Shown here: piece after piece, positions 9,412 to 19,761 of the stretch
Numbering within the stretch: the first letter of the stretch is position 1
How the letters are laid out: each line of letters begins with the position of its first letter
Assembly (NCBI RefSeq): GCF_004123295.1
Contig: NZ_SDMK01000002.1
Location: 1,012,784 to 1,076,783, forward strand
Source: Silvibacterium dinghuense
GTDB lineage: Bacteria; Acidobacteriota; Terriglobia; Terriglobales; Acidobacteriaceae
Reading direction: 5' to 3'
Length of the DNA: 64,000 bases
The notes under the pieces: generated by a model
Told to the model about the DNA's origin: nothing
What the model saw: only the letters and a program-made list of their open reading frames with translations
Database searches by the model: none
Position numbers and translations under genes: made by a program

Positions 9412-9440
9412 GCGACCAGCGGGAGCGGCACGCCGAAGGC
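9412..9440 (-). repeat. Partial, inverted copy of an interspersed repeat
   Basis: Read on the minus strand this matches the right half of the repeats at 41920 and 42628: GCCTTCGGC followed shortly by CCGCTCCCGCTGGTCGC. It lies in the 144-base gap between the thioesterase and CBS-domain genes. Confidence 0.6.
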
Positions 9441-9484
9441 AGGTCGCCCTGCGCGAAGCAGCGCGATAGACTGGAAAGCATCCG

Positions 9485-10894
9485 ATGATCCAGTTCCTGT
9501 TCCTACGTGGCGCCGCCATCGTCGTGCTCATCCTGGCCAATGGATTCTTTGTGGCCGCAGAGCTCGCCCTGGTCAGCGTGCGTGAAACCCGCATCGAACA
9601 GCTCATCGCTCAGCGCCGCCCCGGCGCCGCGCTCGTCCGCCGCCTGCAGCAGCATCTGGACGACTTCCTCCCTGCGGTCCAGCTCGGCGTCACCCTCTGC
9701 AGCCTGGCTCTCGGCTGGGTCGGCGAGCCGGTCGTTGCCGACGTCCTCGTCGCCTGGTTCGACGCCATTCCGCATGCGCATCTCTACGCGCACCTCATCG
9801 CTGTACCGGTGGCCTTCGCCTTCATCACCTACTTCCATGTCCTACTCGGCGAACTGGTGCCCAAGGCGCTCGCCCTGCGCAAGACCGAGCAACTGGCCGT
9901 CGCCGTTGCCGGTCCCATGGATGTTTTCATTCGCCTCACGCGTCCGGCCGTGCGGCTGATGAACAACTCGGCGCGCATGGTGCTCTATCTCTTCCACACG
10001 CCCATGGCGCATGAATCTTCGGCACATTCTCCGGAAGAACTGAAGCTCATCGCCACCGCTGCCCGGCGCACCGGAGCACTGCCCGTCTACCAGGAAGCGC
10101 TGATCCACCGCGCTCTCGAGGTCGGCGAAATTCCTACGCGCGAAATCATGACCCCGCGCCAGCGCATCTTCTCCCTGCCCTTCGACCTTCTCATCGAAGA
10201 CGCCAGCGCCCGCATCATCGAAGAGCAGCACTCCCGCATCCCGGTCTACGATCCGGCCAAGGGGCCGGAGTCCATCGTCGGCCTGGTTTACTCGAAAGAC
10301 ATTTCACGCCTCATGCACTTCCGCGCCTCGGCTCGCACCCGCTTCAAGCAGGCGCCCTTCGTCGATCTGCGCCTCAAGCAGGTGATGCGCGAGGTCCTCG
10401 TCGTGCCCGAGACCAAGCCGGTCCTCGATCTGCTGCGTGAGTTCCAGCAGCGCCGCCGCCATCTTGCCATCGTTGTCGATGAATACGGCTCGACGGTCGG
10501 CCTGGTTACGGTCGAAGACGCCATCGAGCAGCTCATCGGAGAGGTGGAAGACGAGTTCGATATCGCCGCGAAGGCCGTGCTCACCACTGCCAGCGGCAGC
10601 CTCATCCTCGACGGCGGCGTTAACCTGCGCGACCTCGAAACCCAGATGCAATGGAGCCTGCCCCGCGACGGTGGTGTCGAAACCCTGGCCGGCTTTCTCC
10701 TCGCGCGGCTGGGCAGAATCCCATCGGGCGGCGAAACGGTCGAGTTCGAAGGCCGCCGATTCACTATCCTTGAGATGAGCGGCCACCGCATCAGCCGCGT
10801 GTGTATCGAAACCCTCCCCAACGAGGATACCGGCGCCGCCAAACCCATCCCTCCGCGGCAAAGCCCGTCCCATTCTCTGGAGCATGCCCGCTGA
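9485..10894 (+). CDS. CNNM/CorC-HlyC family CBS-domain membrane protein
   Basis: A 469-residue hemolysin-family protein with three parts: an N-terminal DUF21/CNNM membrane region with about four helices (residues 1-190), a CBS pair (about 205-330, beginning EIPTREIMTPRQRIF), and a CorC/HlyC transporter-associated domain (about 380-455). Relatives influence Mg2+ or Co2+ homeostasis; the 'hemolysin' name is historical. It is located in the inner membrane. Its stop codon overlaps the start of the OppB-type permease, which implies co-translation. Confidence 0.9.
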   Translation: MIQFLFLRGAAIVVLILANGFFVAAELALVSVRETRIEQLIAQRRPGAALVRRLQQHLDDFLPAVQLGVTLCSLALGWVGEPVVADVLVAWFDAIPHAHLYAHLIAVPVAFAFITYFHVLLGELVPKALALRKTEQLAVAVAGPMDVFIRLTRPAVRLMNNSARMVLYLFHTPMAHESSAHSPEELKLIATAARRTGALPVYQEALIHRALEVGEIPTREIMTPRQRIFSLPFDLLIEDASARIIEEQHSRIPVYDPAKGPESIVGLVYSKDISRLMHFRASARTRFKQAPFVDLRLKQVMREVLVVPETKPVLDLLREFQQRRRHLAIVVDEYGSTVGLVTVEDAIEQLIGEVEDEFDIAAKAVLTTASGSLILDGGVNLRDLETQMQWSLPRDGGVETLAGFLLARLGRIPSGGETVEFEGRRFTILEMSGHRISRVCIETLPNEDTGAAKPIPPRQSPSHSLEHAR

Positions 10895-11829
10895 TGTCCC
10901 AGTCCCGCCGCGCCCTGCGCGCCTTGCTCCTGCGCCTGCTCTACACCGTTCCGGTCGTCTGGCTGGTCGTCTCTGTCGTCTTCCTGCTGATTCACCTTGT
11001 TCCTGGCGACCCCATCCAGCAGATGCTCGGCGACGGTGCGCGCCCTGCCGATATTGCTGCGCTGCGCCATGCCTACGGTCTCGATCTGCCGCTGCACACG
11101 CAGTATCTGCACTACTGGCGCGGCGTGCTGCACGGCGATCTCGGCCAGTCCCTGCGGATGAAGGACACGGTCATGCACCTTGTCCTTTCGCGCTACCCCT
11201 ACACGGCTGAACTCACCATTGCGGCTCTGCTCATCGCGCTCGCGCTCTCGATTCCCGCAGGCATCGCCAGCGCCACGCACCGCGATCGCTGGCAGGACCG
11301 CACCCTCAGCGTCGTCAGCCTCTTCGGACTGTCTTTTCCAGGATTCGCTCTTGGCCCGATCCTCATCCTGCTGGTCTCGATCAAGCTCGGCTGGCTGCCG
11401 GTCAGCGGCGCAGGCGACCTGAGCCATCTCGTGCTGCCTGCCCTGACCATGGGCAGCGCACTCGCTGCCATCCTTACCCGCATGGTGCGCACCGCCATGC
11501 TCGAAGAGCTCGGCCAGGACTACATCCGCACCGCGCGCGCGAAAGGCCTGCCGGAACGCACTGTTGTCTATAAGCACGCGCTGCGCAATGCGCTGATCCC
11601 GGTCATTACCCTGGTCGGTCTGCAGTTCGGAGCGCTGCTTGCCGGCGCCATCGTGACGGAGAAGATCTTCAGCTGGCCTGGCATCGGCCGCCTTACCGTC
11701 GATGCGATCTCCAACCGCGACTATGCCCTGCTCCAGGGCTGCATCCTGGCCGTCGGCGTCACCTATGTCCTCGTCAATCTCGCGACCGATGTGCTCTACC
11801 TGCTCGTAAACCCGCGCATCCGCGGCTAA
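10894..11829 (+). CDS. OppB/DppB-type ABC transporter permease (orphan)
   Basis: A 311-residue inner-membrane permease of the dipeptide/oligopeptide/nickel family, with six predicted helices. The N-terminal signature LIHLVPGDPIQQML and the ATPase-contact EAA-type loop (about EELGQDYIRTARAKGLPERTV) are both intact. ATG 10894 shares a base with the preceding TGA. No partner permease, ATPase or binding protein lies in the window; the next gene is a DUF4097 protein. It must use components encoded elsewhere, or be a remnant that is still intact. Confidence 0.9.
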   Translation: MSQSRRALRALLLRLLYTVPVVWLVVSVVFLLIHLVPGDPIQQMLGDGARPADIAALRHAYGLDLPLHTQYLHYWRGVLHGDLGQSLRMKDTVMHLVLSRYPYTAELTIAALLIALALSIPAGIASATHRDRWQDRTLSVVSLFGLSFPGFALGPILILLVSIKLGWLPVSGAGDLSHLVLPALTMGSALAAILTRMVRTAMLEELGQDYIRTARAKGLPERTVVYKHALRNALIPVITLVGLQFGALLAGAIVTEKIFSWPGIGRLTVDAISNRDYALLQGCILAVGVTYVLVNLATDVLYLLVNPRIRG

Positions 11830-11935
11830 GCATGCAGCCGGACAATCCCCGGGAACCATTCGCCCGTGACATGCGTATCTGCTCCCGTGGGAAGCGACCG
11901 CTCACCCGGCTGCGCTTCCGCCTTAAGGAGAGACC

Positions 11936-12784
11936 ATGAAATTCGCCTGGATCGCAGCCACGCTGCTTGCCGTATCCCCTGCCGCACTGCTCGCAGCCGA
12001 CGGCACCTTTGACAAGACCGTGCATGTGAGTGGCGGAGCATCGCTCTCTGTCGGCACCGGCTCCGGCTATATCCATGTATCGCCCGGCTCCGATGGCCAA
12101 ATTCACATCATCGGCCACGTGCACGCCAACCATAACTGGGGCAGCTGGGGAGGTTCGCCGGAAGAAGCCGTCAAGCAGGTCGTCGATAACCCGCCCATCG
12201 AACAGGACGGCAACAGCGTGTCTGTCGGAAAGCATACGAATTACCACAACATCTCGATTGACTACGACATCACGGCTCCGCGCGGCACTGAGCTTGACGC
12301 CGGTTCCGGCTCCGGCGATCTGCAGCTGCGCGACCTGGAGGGACCGCTGAAGGCCAACACCGGATCGGGCTCCATCGAGGCCATCGGCTTCACCGGACGC
12401 GTCGTGCTAGGCACCGGCTCAGGAGACATCCATGCCGAGCTGCGCGGCACCCCGGACGTGAAGGCAGAGACCGGATCGGGCTCCATCCGGCTGAGCGGAG
12501 TCAATGGTGCGCTCTATGCTGAAACCGGATCGGGCGATATTGAGATCGCAGGCAATCCCTCTACGAACTGGAAGCTCGAAACCGGGTCAGGCTCCGTCTC
12601 CATCGACACCGCCGGCCATGCCAAGTTCAGCCTCGATGCTTCGACCGGGTCCGGCTCCATCCATAGCGATCCGCCGATCTCGACCCATGGCAGCCTCGAA
12701 CGCCACCACATCACCGGCGATATTAACGGCGGAGGTCCGGTTGTCCGCATCGAGACCGGCTCCGGAGATATCCGCATCCGCTAA
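11936..12784 (+). CDS. Secreted DUF4097 repeat protein
   Basis: A 282-residue protein with a signal peptide (residues 1-20, ending LLAAD). The remainder is built of beta-strand repeats with TGSGSI or TGSGDI turns, seen about nine times from residue 40 to the C-terminus. This is the DUF4097/adhesin-like beta-helix pattern. Its role is unknown; relatives are periplasmic or surface proteins often encoded near envelope regulators. An AAGGAG ribosome-binding site lies just upstream. A strong terminator follows, so the gene is probably expressed separately or ends the CBS-permease unit. Confidence 0.85.
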   Translation: MKFAWIAATLLAVSPAALLAADGTFDKTVHVSGGASLSVGTGSGYIHVSPGSDGQIHIIGHVHANHNWGSWGGSPEEAVKQVVDNPPIEQDGNSVSVGKHTNYHNISIDYDITAPRGTELDAGSGSGDLQLRDLEGPLKANTGSGSIEAIGFTGRVVLGTGSGDIHAELRGTPDVKAETGSGSIRLSGVNGALYAETGSGDIEIAGNPSTNWKLETGSGSVSIDTAGHAKFSLDASTGSGSIHSDPPISTHGSLERHHITGDINGGGPVVRIETGSGDIRIR

Positions 12785-12803
12785 ATCATCCCATCATAAA
12801 AAC

Positions 12804-12843
12804 AAAGGCCTCGCCACGAAAACGCTTCGTGGCGAGGCCTTTT
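12804..12843. terminator. Bidirectional rho-independent terminator
   Basis: A stem of about 17 base pairs (arms near 12804-12820 and 12826-12843) with a five-base loop, flanked by A- and T-rich tracts. It separates the convergent DUF4097 and FecR/DUF6600-like genes. Confidence 0.9.
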
Positions 12844-12857
12844 GTTTTGCCGCATTT

Positions 12858-14957
12858 CTACTGCGGCTGTTTCTCCTGCTCTTCTTTCTTCTGCTCTTCC
12901 TGCTTTTGCTCTTGCTGCCGCTTCTTCTCCGCCTCCTGCTGCTCCTTTGTCAGAGGCTGCTTCTGCTGTGGACGCGCCTGGGGCTGCTGGCCCTGCCGCG
13001 CTTCCGGCTTGGCAGCCTGCTGCTCCGGACGAGCAGGCGTGGGACGAGCCTGTTGCGGTGCCGGGCGCGCCTCCGAAGTTGCAGGGCGTGCCTGGGTTTC
13101 GGGACGCGCCGTCTGCGTTTCAGGACGGGTTGCCTGCTGCGCTGGACGAGCCTGTTGCTGAGCCGGACGGGTATTCTCGGCCGGTGTTGCGGGACGAGCA
13201 TTTCCATTGGTTGGGGCTTCAGGCCGTGCCTGATTGCCGGCAGGCGTAGTGGGACGAGCAGCGTTCCCCGGTGCAGCCGGACGAGCGTTATTCTCCGGAG
13301 CCGCAGGACGGGCATTGTTTCCTGCCGCCGGAGCGACTGGACGGGCATTATTGTTCACCGGCGCTGCAGGACGCGCATTCGCGCCAGGCGAGGCCGGCTT
13401 CAGGTTCGGAGCAATAGGCCGCGCCGCGGGCTTGATCGCCGTTGCCGGCTGCGGCTTGGGGAGGGATACAGGCCGCGCTGCAGGGCGATTCGCCACGGGC
13501 GTCGCGATCACCTGGCCATGCGGCGTCATCAGCGCCGGACGAGCCACGGGCCGCGCTACCGCTGCCGCCGGACGAGCCTGCAGCAGAGGACGCTGCGGGG
13601 CCGGAGCCGGAGACTTCGCCACCATGATCGGCGCACGCGAGATCTGCTGCACCTGCGCCTGGTTCAGTCGCACCGGCTGCACGCGTCCGCCACCGGCGAA
13701 GTTGTTGGCCGGCACAGCCACGACACGCTGACGGTTCACATAATTCACGTTCGTCACGTTGATCTGGTTGACGTTATTGACGGTACGCGTGTTGGTGATG
13801 AAGGTGTTGTAGTTGTTGATGATGGTCGTGTTCCTGATGACCGTCACATTGACGTTGGTCACGTTGACGTTCTGCACATAGTGCGGCGAGCAGTGATACC
13901 AGGGCACATACGGCTCAGCGACACCCAGCGGGAACCACGCGGCCACACCACCGCCACCACCACCGATGCTGATCCCGATTGAGAAGCCCGGACCGCCGCC
14001 GACAAAAGCCACCAGTGCCGGTGAGTAGACAGGCCGCACTGCCGGCGGTCCCGGCACCCAGCCCCAGCGGCCGCCGATCACAGCCCAGCGGCCATAGTGG
14101 AAGGGCGCATACCCCCACGAGGTGTCATCGACCCAGGTATAGCCCCATGGCGCTACATACGCCCAGTGGCCCACGGTATACGGCTGCCAGCCCACGGCCA
14201 CGCCCGTCGGATACCATACCGGTCCATAATCCGGGGTCACCGACCAGTTACCGTTGTCATCCAGATCGTCATACCCCGGCATCTCGCGGCTCACATAGCG
14301 CGCAGAGATCGAGTTGAGGATGTGGTGGTCGCGATCAATCGACCAACGGTCAAGATCATCGAAGCCCGGCATCTCGACAAGACCCAGCTCTACCGGATTT
14401 GTGCCGTAAAGCTGAACGGCCTGTCCCTGCACAACCTCCTGATTCACTCCCGGAGCAGCAACCTGCACCGCGCCTGCATTCACCGCGACCAGCGAAGCAT
14501 CAGGACCATAGGCGTTGATGCGATAGTCGCCTGGCTGCTCGATGATGACCGCGCCATTCGGAGTATCGACCTCGATCACATTCTGCGGATCGATGGCAAA
14601 GACGCGCACGCGCACCGAACCCGAGGCCAGACCAATCTGCTCATAGTTATCGGTAAGGTTGGTAAGCGTCACATCCGTGCCGCCCCACATCCTCACATCC
14701 GAAGCCCCAAGCTGGATGATCGCCCGCGAGCCCTGATCTGTATAGAGACGGTCACCACTGACCATCGGATAGTTCGGCGGTGCGGCATTCCAGGTATCCA
14801 CACCTGACGGCTGCAAAGATACTGCGCCCTGCAGATATCCAATCCTCGCCACACGTGCCGGCGGGTCCATGTCCTGCGCCTGCAGCGCAGGAATCCATAA
14901 CAGCGCGGCTGCCGCCATGATGGCGGCTACCGCTGGTATCGTTTTCAAACTCTTCAT
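12858..14957 (-). CDS. FecR-like / DUF6600-like secreted protein with Ala-Pro-Arg tail
   Basis: A 699-residue protein with a signal peptide (about residues 1-27, ending ALQAQ). An N-terminal FecR-like beta domain follows (about 35-170: GAVSLQP, GSRAIIQLG, VDTPNGAVIIEQPGDYRI). The middle part is rich in Tyr, Trp and Gly with repeated WxPYxxGHWAY-type units, and is followed by an Asn-Val-Thr-rich stretch. From about residue 455 the sequence is low-complexity, with dozens of ARP units and finally Gln/Glu/Lys-rich sequence. It is probably a periplasmic or surface-anchored structural protein; no enzyme motif is seen. GGAG lies ten bases before ATG 14957. Confidence 0.8.
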   Translation of the reverse strand: MKSLKTIPAVAAIMAAAALLWIPALQAQDMDPPARVARIGYLQGAVSLQPSGVDTWNAAPPNYPMVSGDRLYTDQGSRAIIQLGASDVRMWGGTDVTLTNLTDNYEQIGLASGSVRVRVFAIDPQNVIEVDTPNGAVIIEQPGDYRINAYGPDASLVAVNAGAVQVAAPGVNQEVVQGQAVQLYGTNPVELGLVEMPGFDDLDRWSIDRDHHILNSISARYVSREMPGYDDLDDNGNWSVTPDYGPVWYPTGVAVGWQPYTVGHWAYVAPWGYTWVDDTSWGYAPFHYGRWAVIGGRWGWVPGPPAVRPVYSPALVAFVGGGPGFSIGISIGGGGGGVAAWFPLGVAEPYVPWYHCSPHYVQNVNVTNVNVTVIRNTTIINNYNTFITNTRTVNNVNQINVTNVNYVNRQRVVAVPANNFAGGGRVQPVRLNQAQVQQISRAPIMVAKSPAPAPQRPLLQARPAAAVARPVARPALMTPHGQVIATPVANRPAARPVSLPKPQPATAIKPAARPIAPNLKPASPGANARPAAPVNNNARPVAPAAGNNARPAAPENNARPAAPGNAARPTTPAGNQARPEAPTNGNARPATPAENTRPAQQQARPAQQATRPETQTARPETQARPATSEARPAPQQARPTPARPEQQAAKPEARQGQQPQARPQQKQPLTKEQQEAEKKRQQEQKQEEQKKEEQEKQPQ

Positions 14958-15142
14958 ACGTGGGTTTTCTCCGTAGAGTACAGCCGTTCATCCAAAGCCT
15001 GCGCGATAAGCAGCGGAGAGAGCTCGCGAGGCACGAACCATCACTGCACTTTAACCCACATAGATGAGGAAGTTGTCATGGAAGAAAAGACACGGCAAGC
15101 GGCAAATTCTACGTACTCACGCACTGAAAGGAAAAATGAAAA

Positions 15143-15182
15143 GCGGACATACTGAAGCTCCAAAGAACAACAGTACGTCCGC
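15143..15182 (-). terminator. Terminator downstream of uvrB
   Basis: Arms 15143-15154 and 15171-15182 pair over 12 positions with one mismatch. On the minus strand the stem is followed by TTTTCATTTTT, fitting termination after uvrB. The rest of the 14958-15142 gap holds only the divergent leader of the secreted-protein gene. Confidence 0.75.
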
Positions 15183-15197
15183 CTGTTGTGCCAGCTT

Positions 15198-17192
<1,995 letters not shown>

Positions 17193-17253
17193 GATGGTAT
17201 ATGGATGCTGGAGCAAGCGTCGCCGACGCTTGCTCCAGCATCATTCCACTGCG

Positions 17254-19593
17254 TTATGGCTGCTCCTCGCTCACCGACGGCGGTGCATCCTGCGGCGCGG
17301 CCCCCCATGACTTGTCAGGTTCCGTGCCCAGGACAAACTGCAGGCGGCCTCCATCGCTCATGTTCTGGAAGGTGATCCAGTTCTTCGCGTGCGCCGCTCC
17401 GTTCAGCCTCACACCCTGGATATATGGCGTGCTCTCCGGATTGGGCGAGGTCTCGATCGTGAATATCTTGCCCTTGTACGGCGCCTGCAGGTGGATGACA
17501 ACCTTGGGAAATACCGGGCTGGTCAACTCATAGGCGAGACTCGCAGGATCGACCGAGTAGAAGCCCATCATGCTCATCACCGCCCAGGACGACATCTCTC
17601 CACAGTCGTCGTTGCCGGGAATGCCATCCGGCGTATCCGGATAGTTCTCCTTGAGCACACGCCGCACCACGCGCTGCGTCTCCCATGGCTGTCCGGAGAA
17701 GTTGAACTCAAAGGGTGCCTGCAGATCCGTTTCGTTATAGGGGTTGTAGTACTGGCCGTACCAGCCCGGCGTCTTGTAGTCGAAGAACGCAGTCAGGCGC
17801 TGGTTGAAGAGATCCTGCCCCATAGCCTTCACCAGCCAGGCCATGTCCGCAGGGGCGAACCACTGGTAGTGCCAGCCTGAGCCCTCAATGAAACCTTTGC
17901 CGTTCTGCACCGGATCGAAGTTCGGCACCCAGCTTCCATCCGCATTGCGAGGCTGGAAGTAGAGGTTCTCAGGATTGAAGACGTTCCGGTAGTACAGTGC
18001 GCGGTCATACATCGTCTTCGCGTCGTCCGTCTTGCCCAGCGCCTTCGCCAGACGATACAGCGAGGCATACGCGATCGCGTCCTCCTGGATCTGCGACACC
18101 GAGCCATACTCCACCTTGTCGTTGGGCACATAATGCAGCGTGTTGATCCACTGCATGCCGATCTGTCCCTGATATGGCTTGCCTTCGGGAGCAGGCTGCG
18201 TTGCATCGAGCCACATACCCTTCCATGCTGTGTCGATATCGAAATCATGCAACCCATCGAGCCACGCCGTGCTCACGATCACGCTCAGAGGACTGCCGGC
18301 CATGATGTTCGTATAGGCGTTGATCTGTGGCCAGCGATCGATCCATCCGCCCTGCCGATACATCAGCGCGACCGACTCCGCCATATCCTCCACACGCTTC
18401 GGCTCGATCAATGCCAACAACGGCATCTGGCTGCGATAAATATCCCATCCGGAGAAATTTCCGTAGAGCAGATGGCCGGCCTTTACTTGATGAATTACGT
18501 TGTCGAAGCCGATATAACGCCCATCCACATCGCTCAGAACGCTCGGCATCAACAGACTGTGATAGAGCCCCGTATAAAAGACCCGTGTATTCGTCTCCGA
18601 TCCGCCGGAGACTTCGATCACACTCAGCGCCTTGTTCCATGCGGACTCGGCGCTTGCACGAATCTGCTCGAAGCTCTTTCCCTCAGCCTCTGTCTTGAGA
18701 TTGTTCCGCGCGCCTGCAAGATCGACATACGAGATTCCGATCTGCGCCGTCACCGTCTGTTGCTGGTTCGACGCCGGCCACGAGGCATAGGCTCCGATCC
18801 ACCGGCCGGGAGCTGTCTGTGTAGCCGAACGGCCGCTTTCTTCCGGAGCAACCGCGTGGTCTGGGACACCATTCCATGTCCCGGAGCTCCCGACGCTGCG
18901 GTCGAAGCGGATCACAAAATAAATCTTGTATGTCTGCTTCACGCCGCAGAAGGCTTCGTTTTCCACGAAACCCTCCATCTCGCGATCGCCTACAACCCGA
19001 ATCTCTGCGCCCGTCGTGTGATTCAGCGTGTGGCTGATGGGCACCAGAACATTCGCGGCTTTGCCCGCTGGAAAAGTAAAGCGCACCATGCCCGTGCGAT
19101 CTGTCGCGGTCAGCTCCGCGTTCACGTCCTGGCGCAGCAGACGGACCTGATAGTAGCCAGGGGCAGCCTTCTCCTGATCATGCGAATAAGGCGATTCAAA
19201 ATTGGCTTCCTGTGTCGAGACCGGGCCGGTGGTCGCCGTAACGAAAACCTCGCCCTCATTGGAGCAGCCCACGCCACTCATGTGGGTCATGCTGAATCCT
19301 TTGATCGTGTCCTGATAATAGTGGTAGCCGAGCCCGTGATCTTCCGTGTCAGGACTGAACTGTGCCATGCCGAACGGCATCACCGCTCCCGGAAACAGAT
19401 TCTCACTGTCGCCCGGCCCCTTGCCGGTTCCAACAAAGGGATTAACCTTCTGCGCCGGCCCATCGGCCTGCGCGTCATTCCCGGCTGACGCGTATGCAAC
19501 CGTGCCCACAGCGATCAATGGCGTAAGAGCAAGCGTAAGAATCCCTATCGACCTCACACGGAACAACCCCAGGACAGAACAATGGACCGGCAT
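17254..19593 (-). CDS. Glycoside hydrolase family 92 alpha-mannosidase, secreted
   Basis: A 779-residue exported enzyme. GH92 enzymes are Ca2+-dependent exo-alpha-mannosidases. Family marks include VNPFVGTGKGPGDSENLFPGA, MPFGMAQFSPDT, FSMTHMSGVGC, GNFSGWDIYRSQMPL, the acidic-residue region GSGWHYQWFAP, and IPGNDDCGEMSSWAVMSMMG near the C-terminus. ATG 19593 is preceded by GAGGAG; an earlier ATG at 19617 precedes that site. The signal peptide spans about the first 40 residues. It is transcribed divergently from the GH31 gene, sharing a 168-base control region with operator-like palindromes. Confidence 0.93.
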   Translation of the reverse strand: MPVHCSVLGLFRVRSIGILTLALTPLIAVGTVAYASAGNDAQADGPAQKVNPFVGTGKGPGDSENLFPGAVMPFGMAQFSPDTEDHGLGYHYYQDTIKGFSMTHMSGVGCSNEGEVFVTATTGPVSTQEANFESPYSHDQEKAAPGYYQVRLLRQDVNAELTATDRTGMVRFTFPAGKAANVLVPISHTLNHTTGAEIRVVGDREMEGFVENEAFCGVKQTYKIYFVIRFDRSVGSSGTWNGVPDHAVAPEESGRSATQTAPGRWIGAYASWPASNQQQTVTAQIGISYVDLAGARNNLKTEAEGKSFEQIRASAESAWNKALSVIEVSGGSETNTRVFYTGLYHSLLMPSVLSDVDGRYIGFDNVIHQVKAGHLLYGNFSGWDIYRSQMPLLALIEPKRVEDMAESVALMYRQGGWIDRWPQINAYTNIMAGSPLSVIVSTAWLDGLHDFDIDTAWKGMWLDATQPAPEGKPYQGQIGMQWINTLHYVPNDKVEYGSVSQIQEDAIAYASLYRLAKALGKTDDAKTMYDRALYYRNVFNPENLYFQPRNADGSWVPNFDPVQNGKGFIEGSGWHYQWFAPADMAWLVKAMGQDLFNQRLTAFFDYKTPGWYGQYYNPYNETDLQAPFEFNFSGQPWETQRVVRRVLKENYPDTPDGIPGNDDCGEMSSWAVMSMMGFYSVDPASLAYELTSPVFPKVVIHLQAPYKGKIFTIETSPNPESTPYIQGVRLNGAAHAKNWITFQNMSDGGRLQFVLGTEPDKSWGAAPQDAPPSVSEEQP

Positions 19594-19635
19594 GCATGAC
19601 TCCTCTGGAACGGACATTCCCTGCTTTCGAGCACG

Positions 19636-19645
19636 GCAACGTTGC
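19636..19645. promoter_or_regulatory. Operator-like palindrome GCAACGTTGC
   Basis: A perfect ten-base palindrome centred on CG, 43 bases before the GH92 start and within the divergent GH92/GH31 control region. The CG-centred form is typical of LacI-family operators. No regulator gene is in the window. Confidence 0.4.
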
Positions 19646-19680
19646 AGCCCGGTATTTCCGCCGTGCGCTCTGCGCAGCTA

Positions 19681-19694
19681 TGGTAACGTTTCCT
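19681..19694. promoter_or_regulatory. LacI-type operator-like site TGGTAACGTTTCCT
   Basis: A near-palindrome centred on ACGT, 68 bases before the GH31 start. It shares TGG, A and CGTTTCC at the same spacing with the site at 25332 in front of the TonB receptor. Confidence 0.45.
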
Positions 19695-19761
19695 CAGCAG
19701 ATACGGAAACCCTCTTTTGTATTCGCTCTTCTATCCCTGCAACCGTTATTCTGACTGCGCT

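Noticed and set aside
10288-11859. Minus-strand open frame over the CBS-domain and permease genes
   Set aside because: Both plus-strand genes have clear family motifs and a start/stop overlap; the reverse frame has none.
13000-13620. Many short GGACGAGC/GGACGGGC-like repeats, considered as a CRISPR array
   Set aside because: Spacing is irregular and the units translate as ARP repeats in a real gene; there are no cas genes.
12504-13982. Long open frame (492 codons) on the plus strand across the DUF4097 and FecR/DUF6600-like genes
   Set aside because: It runs antisense to the repeat-rich protein and in another frame of DUF4097, is full of Arg, Leu and Cys runs, and spans a strong terminator.
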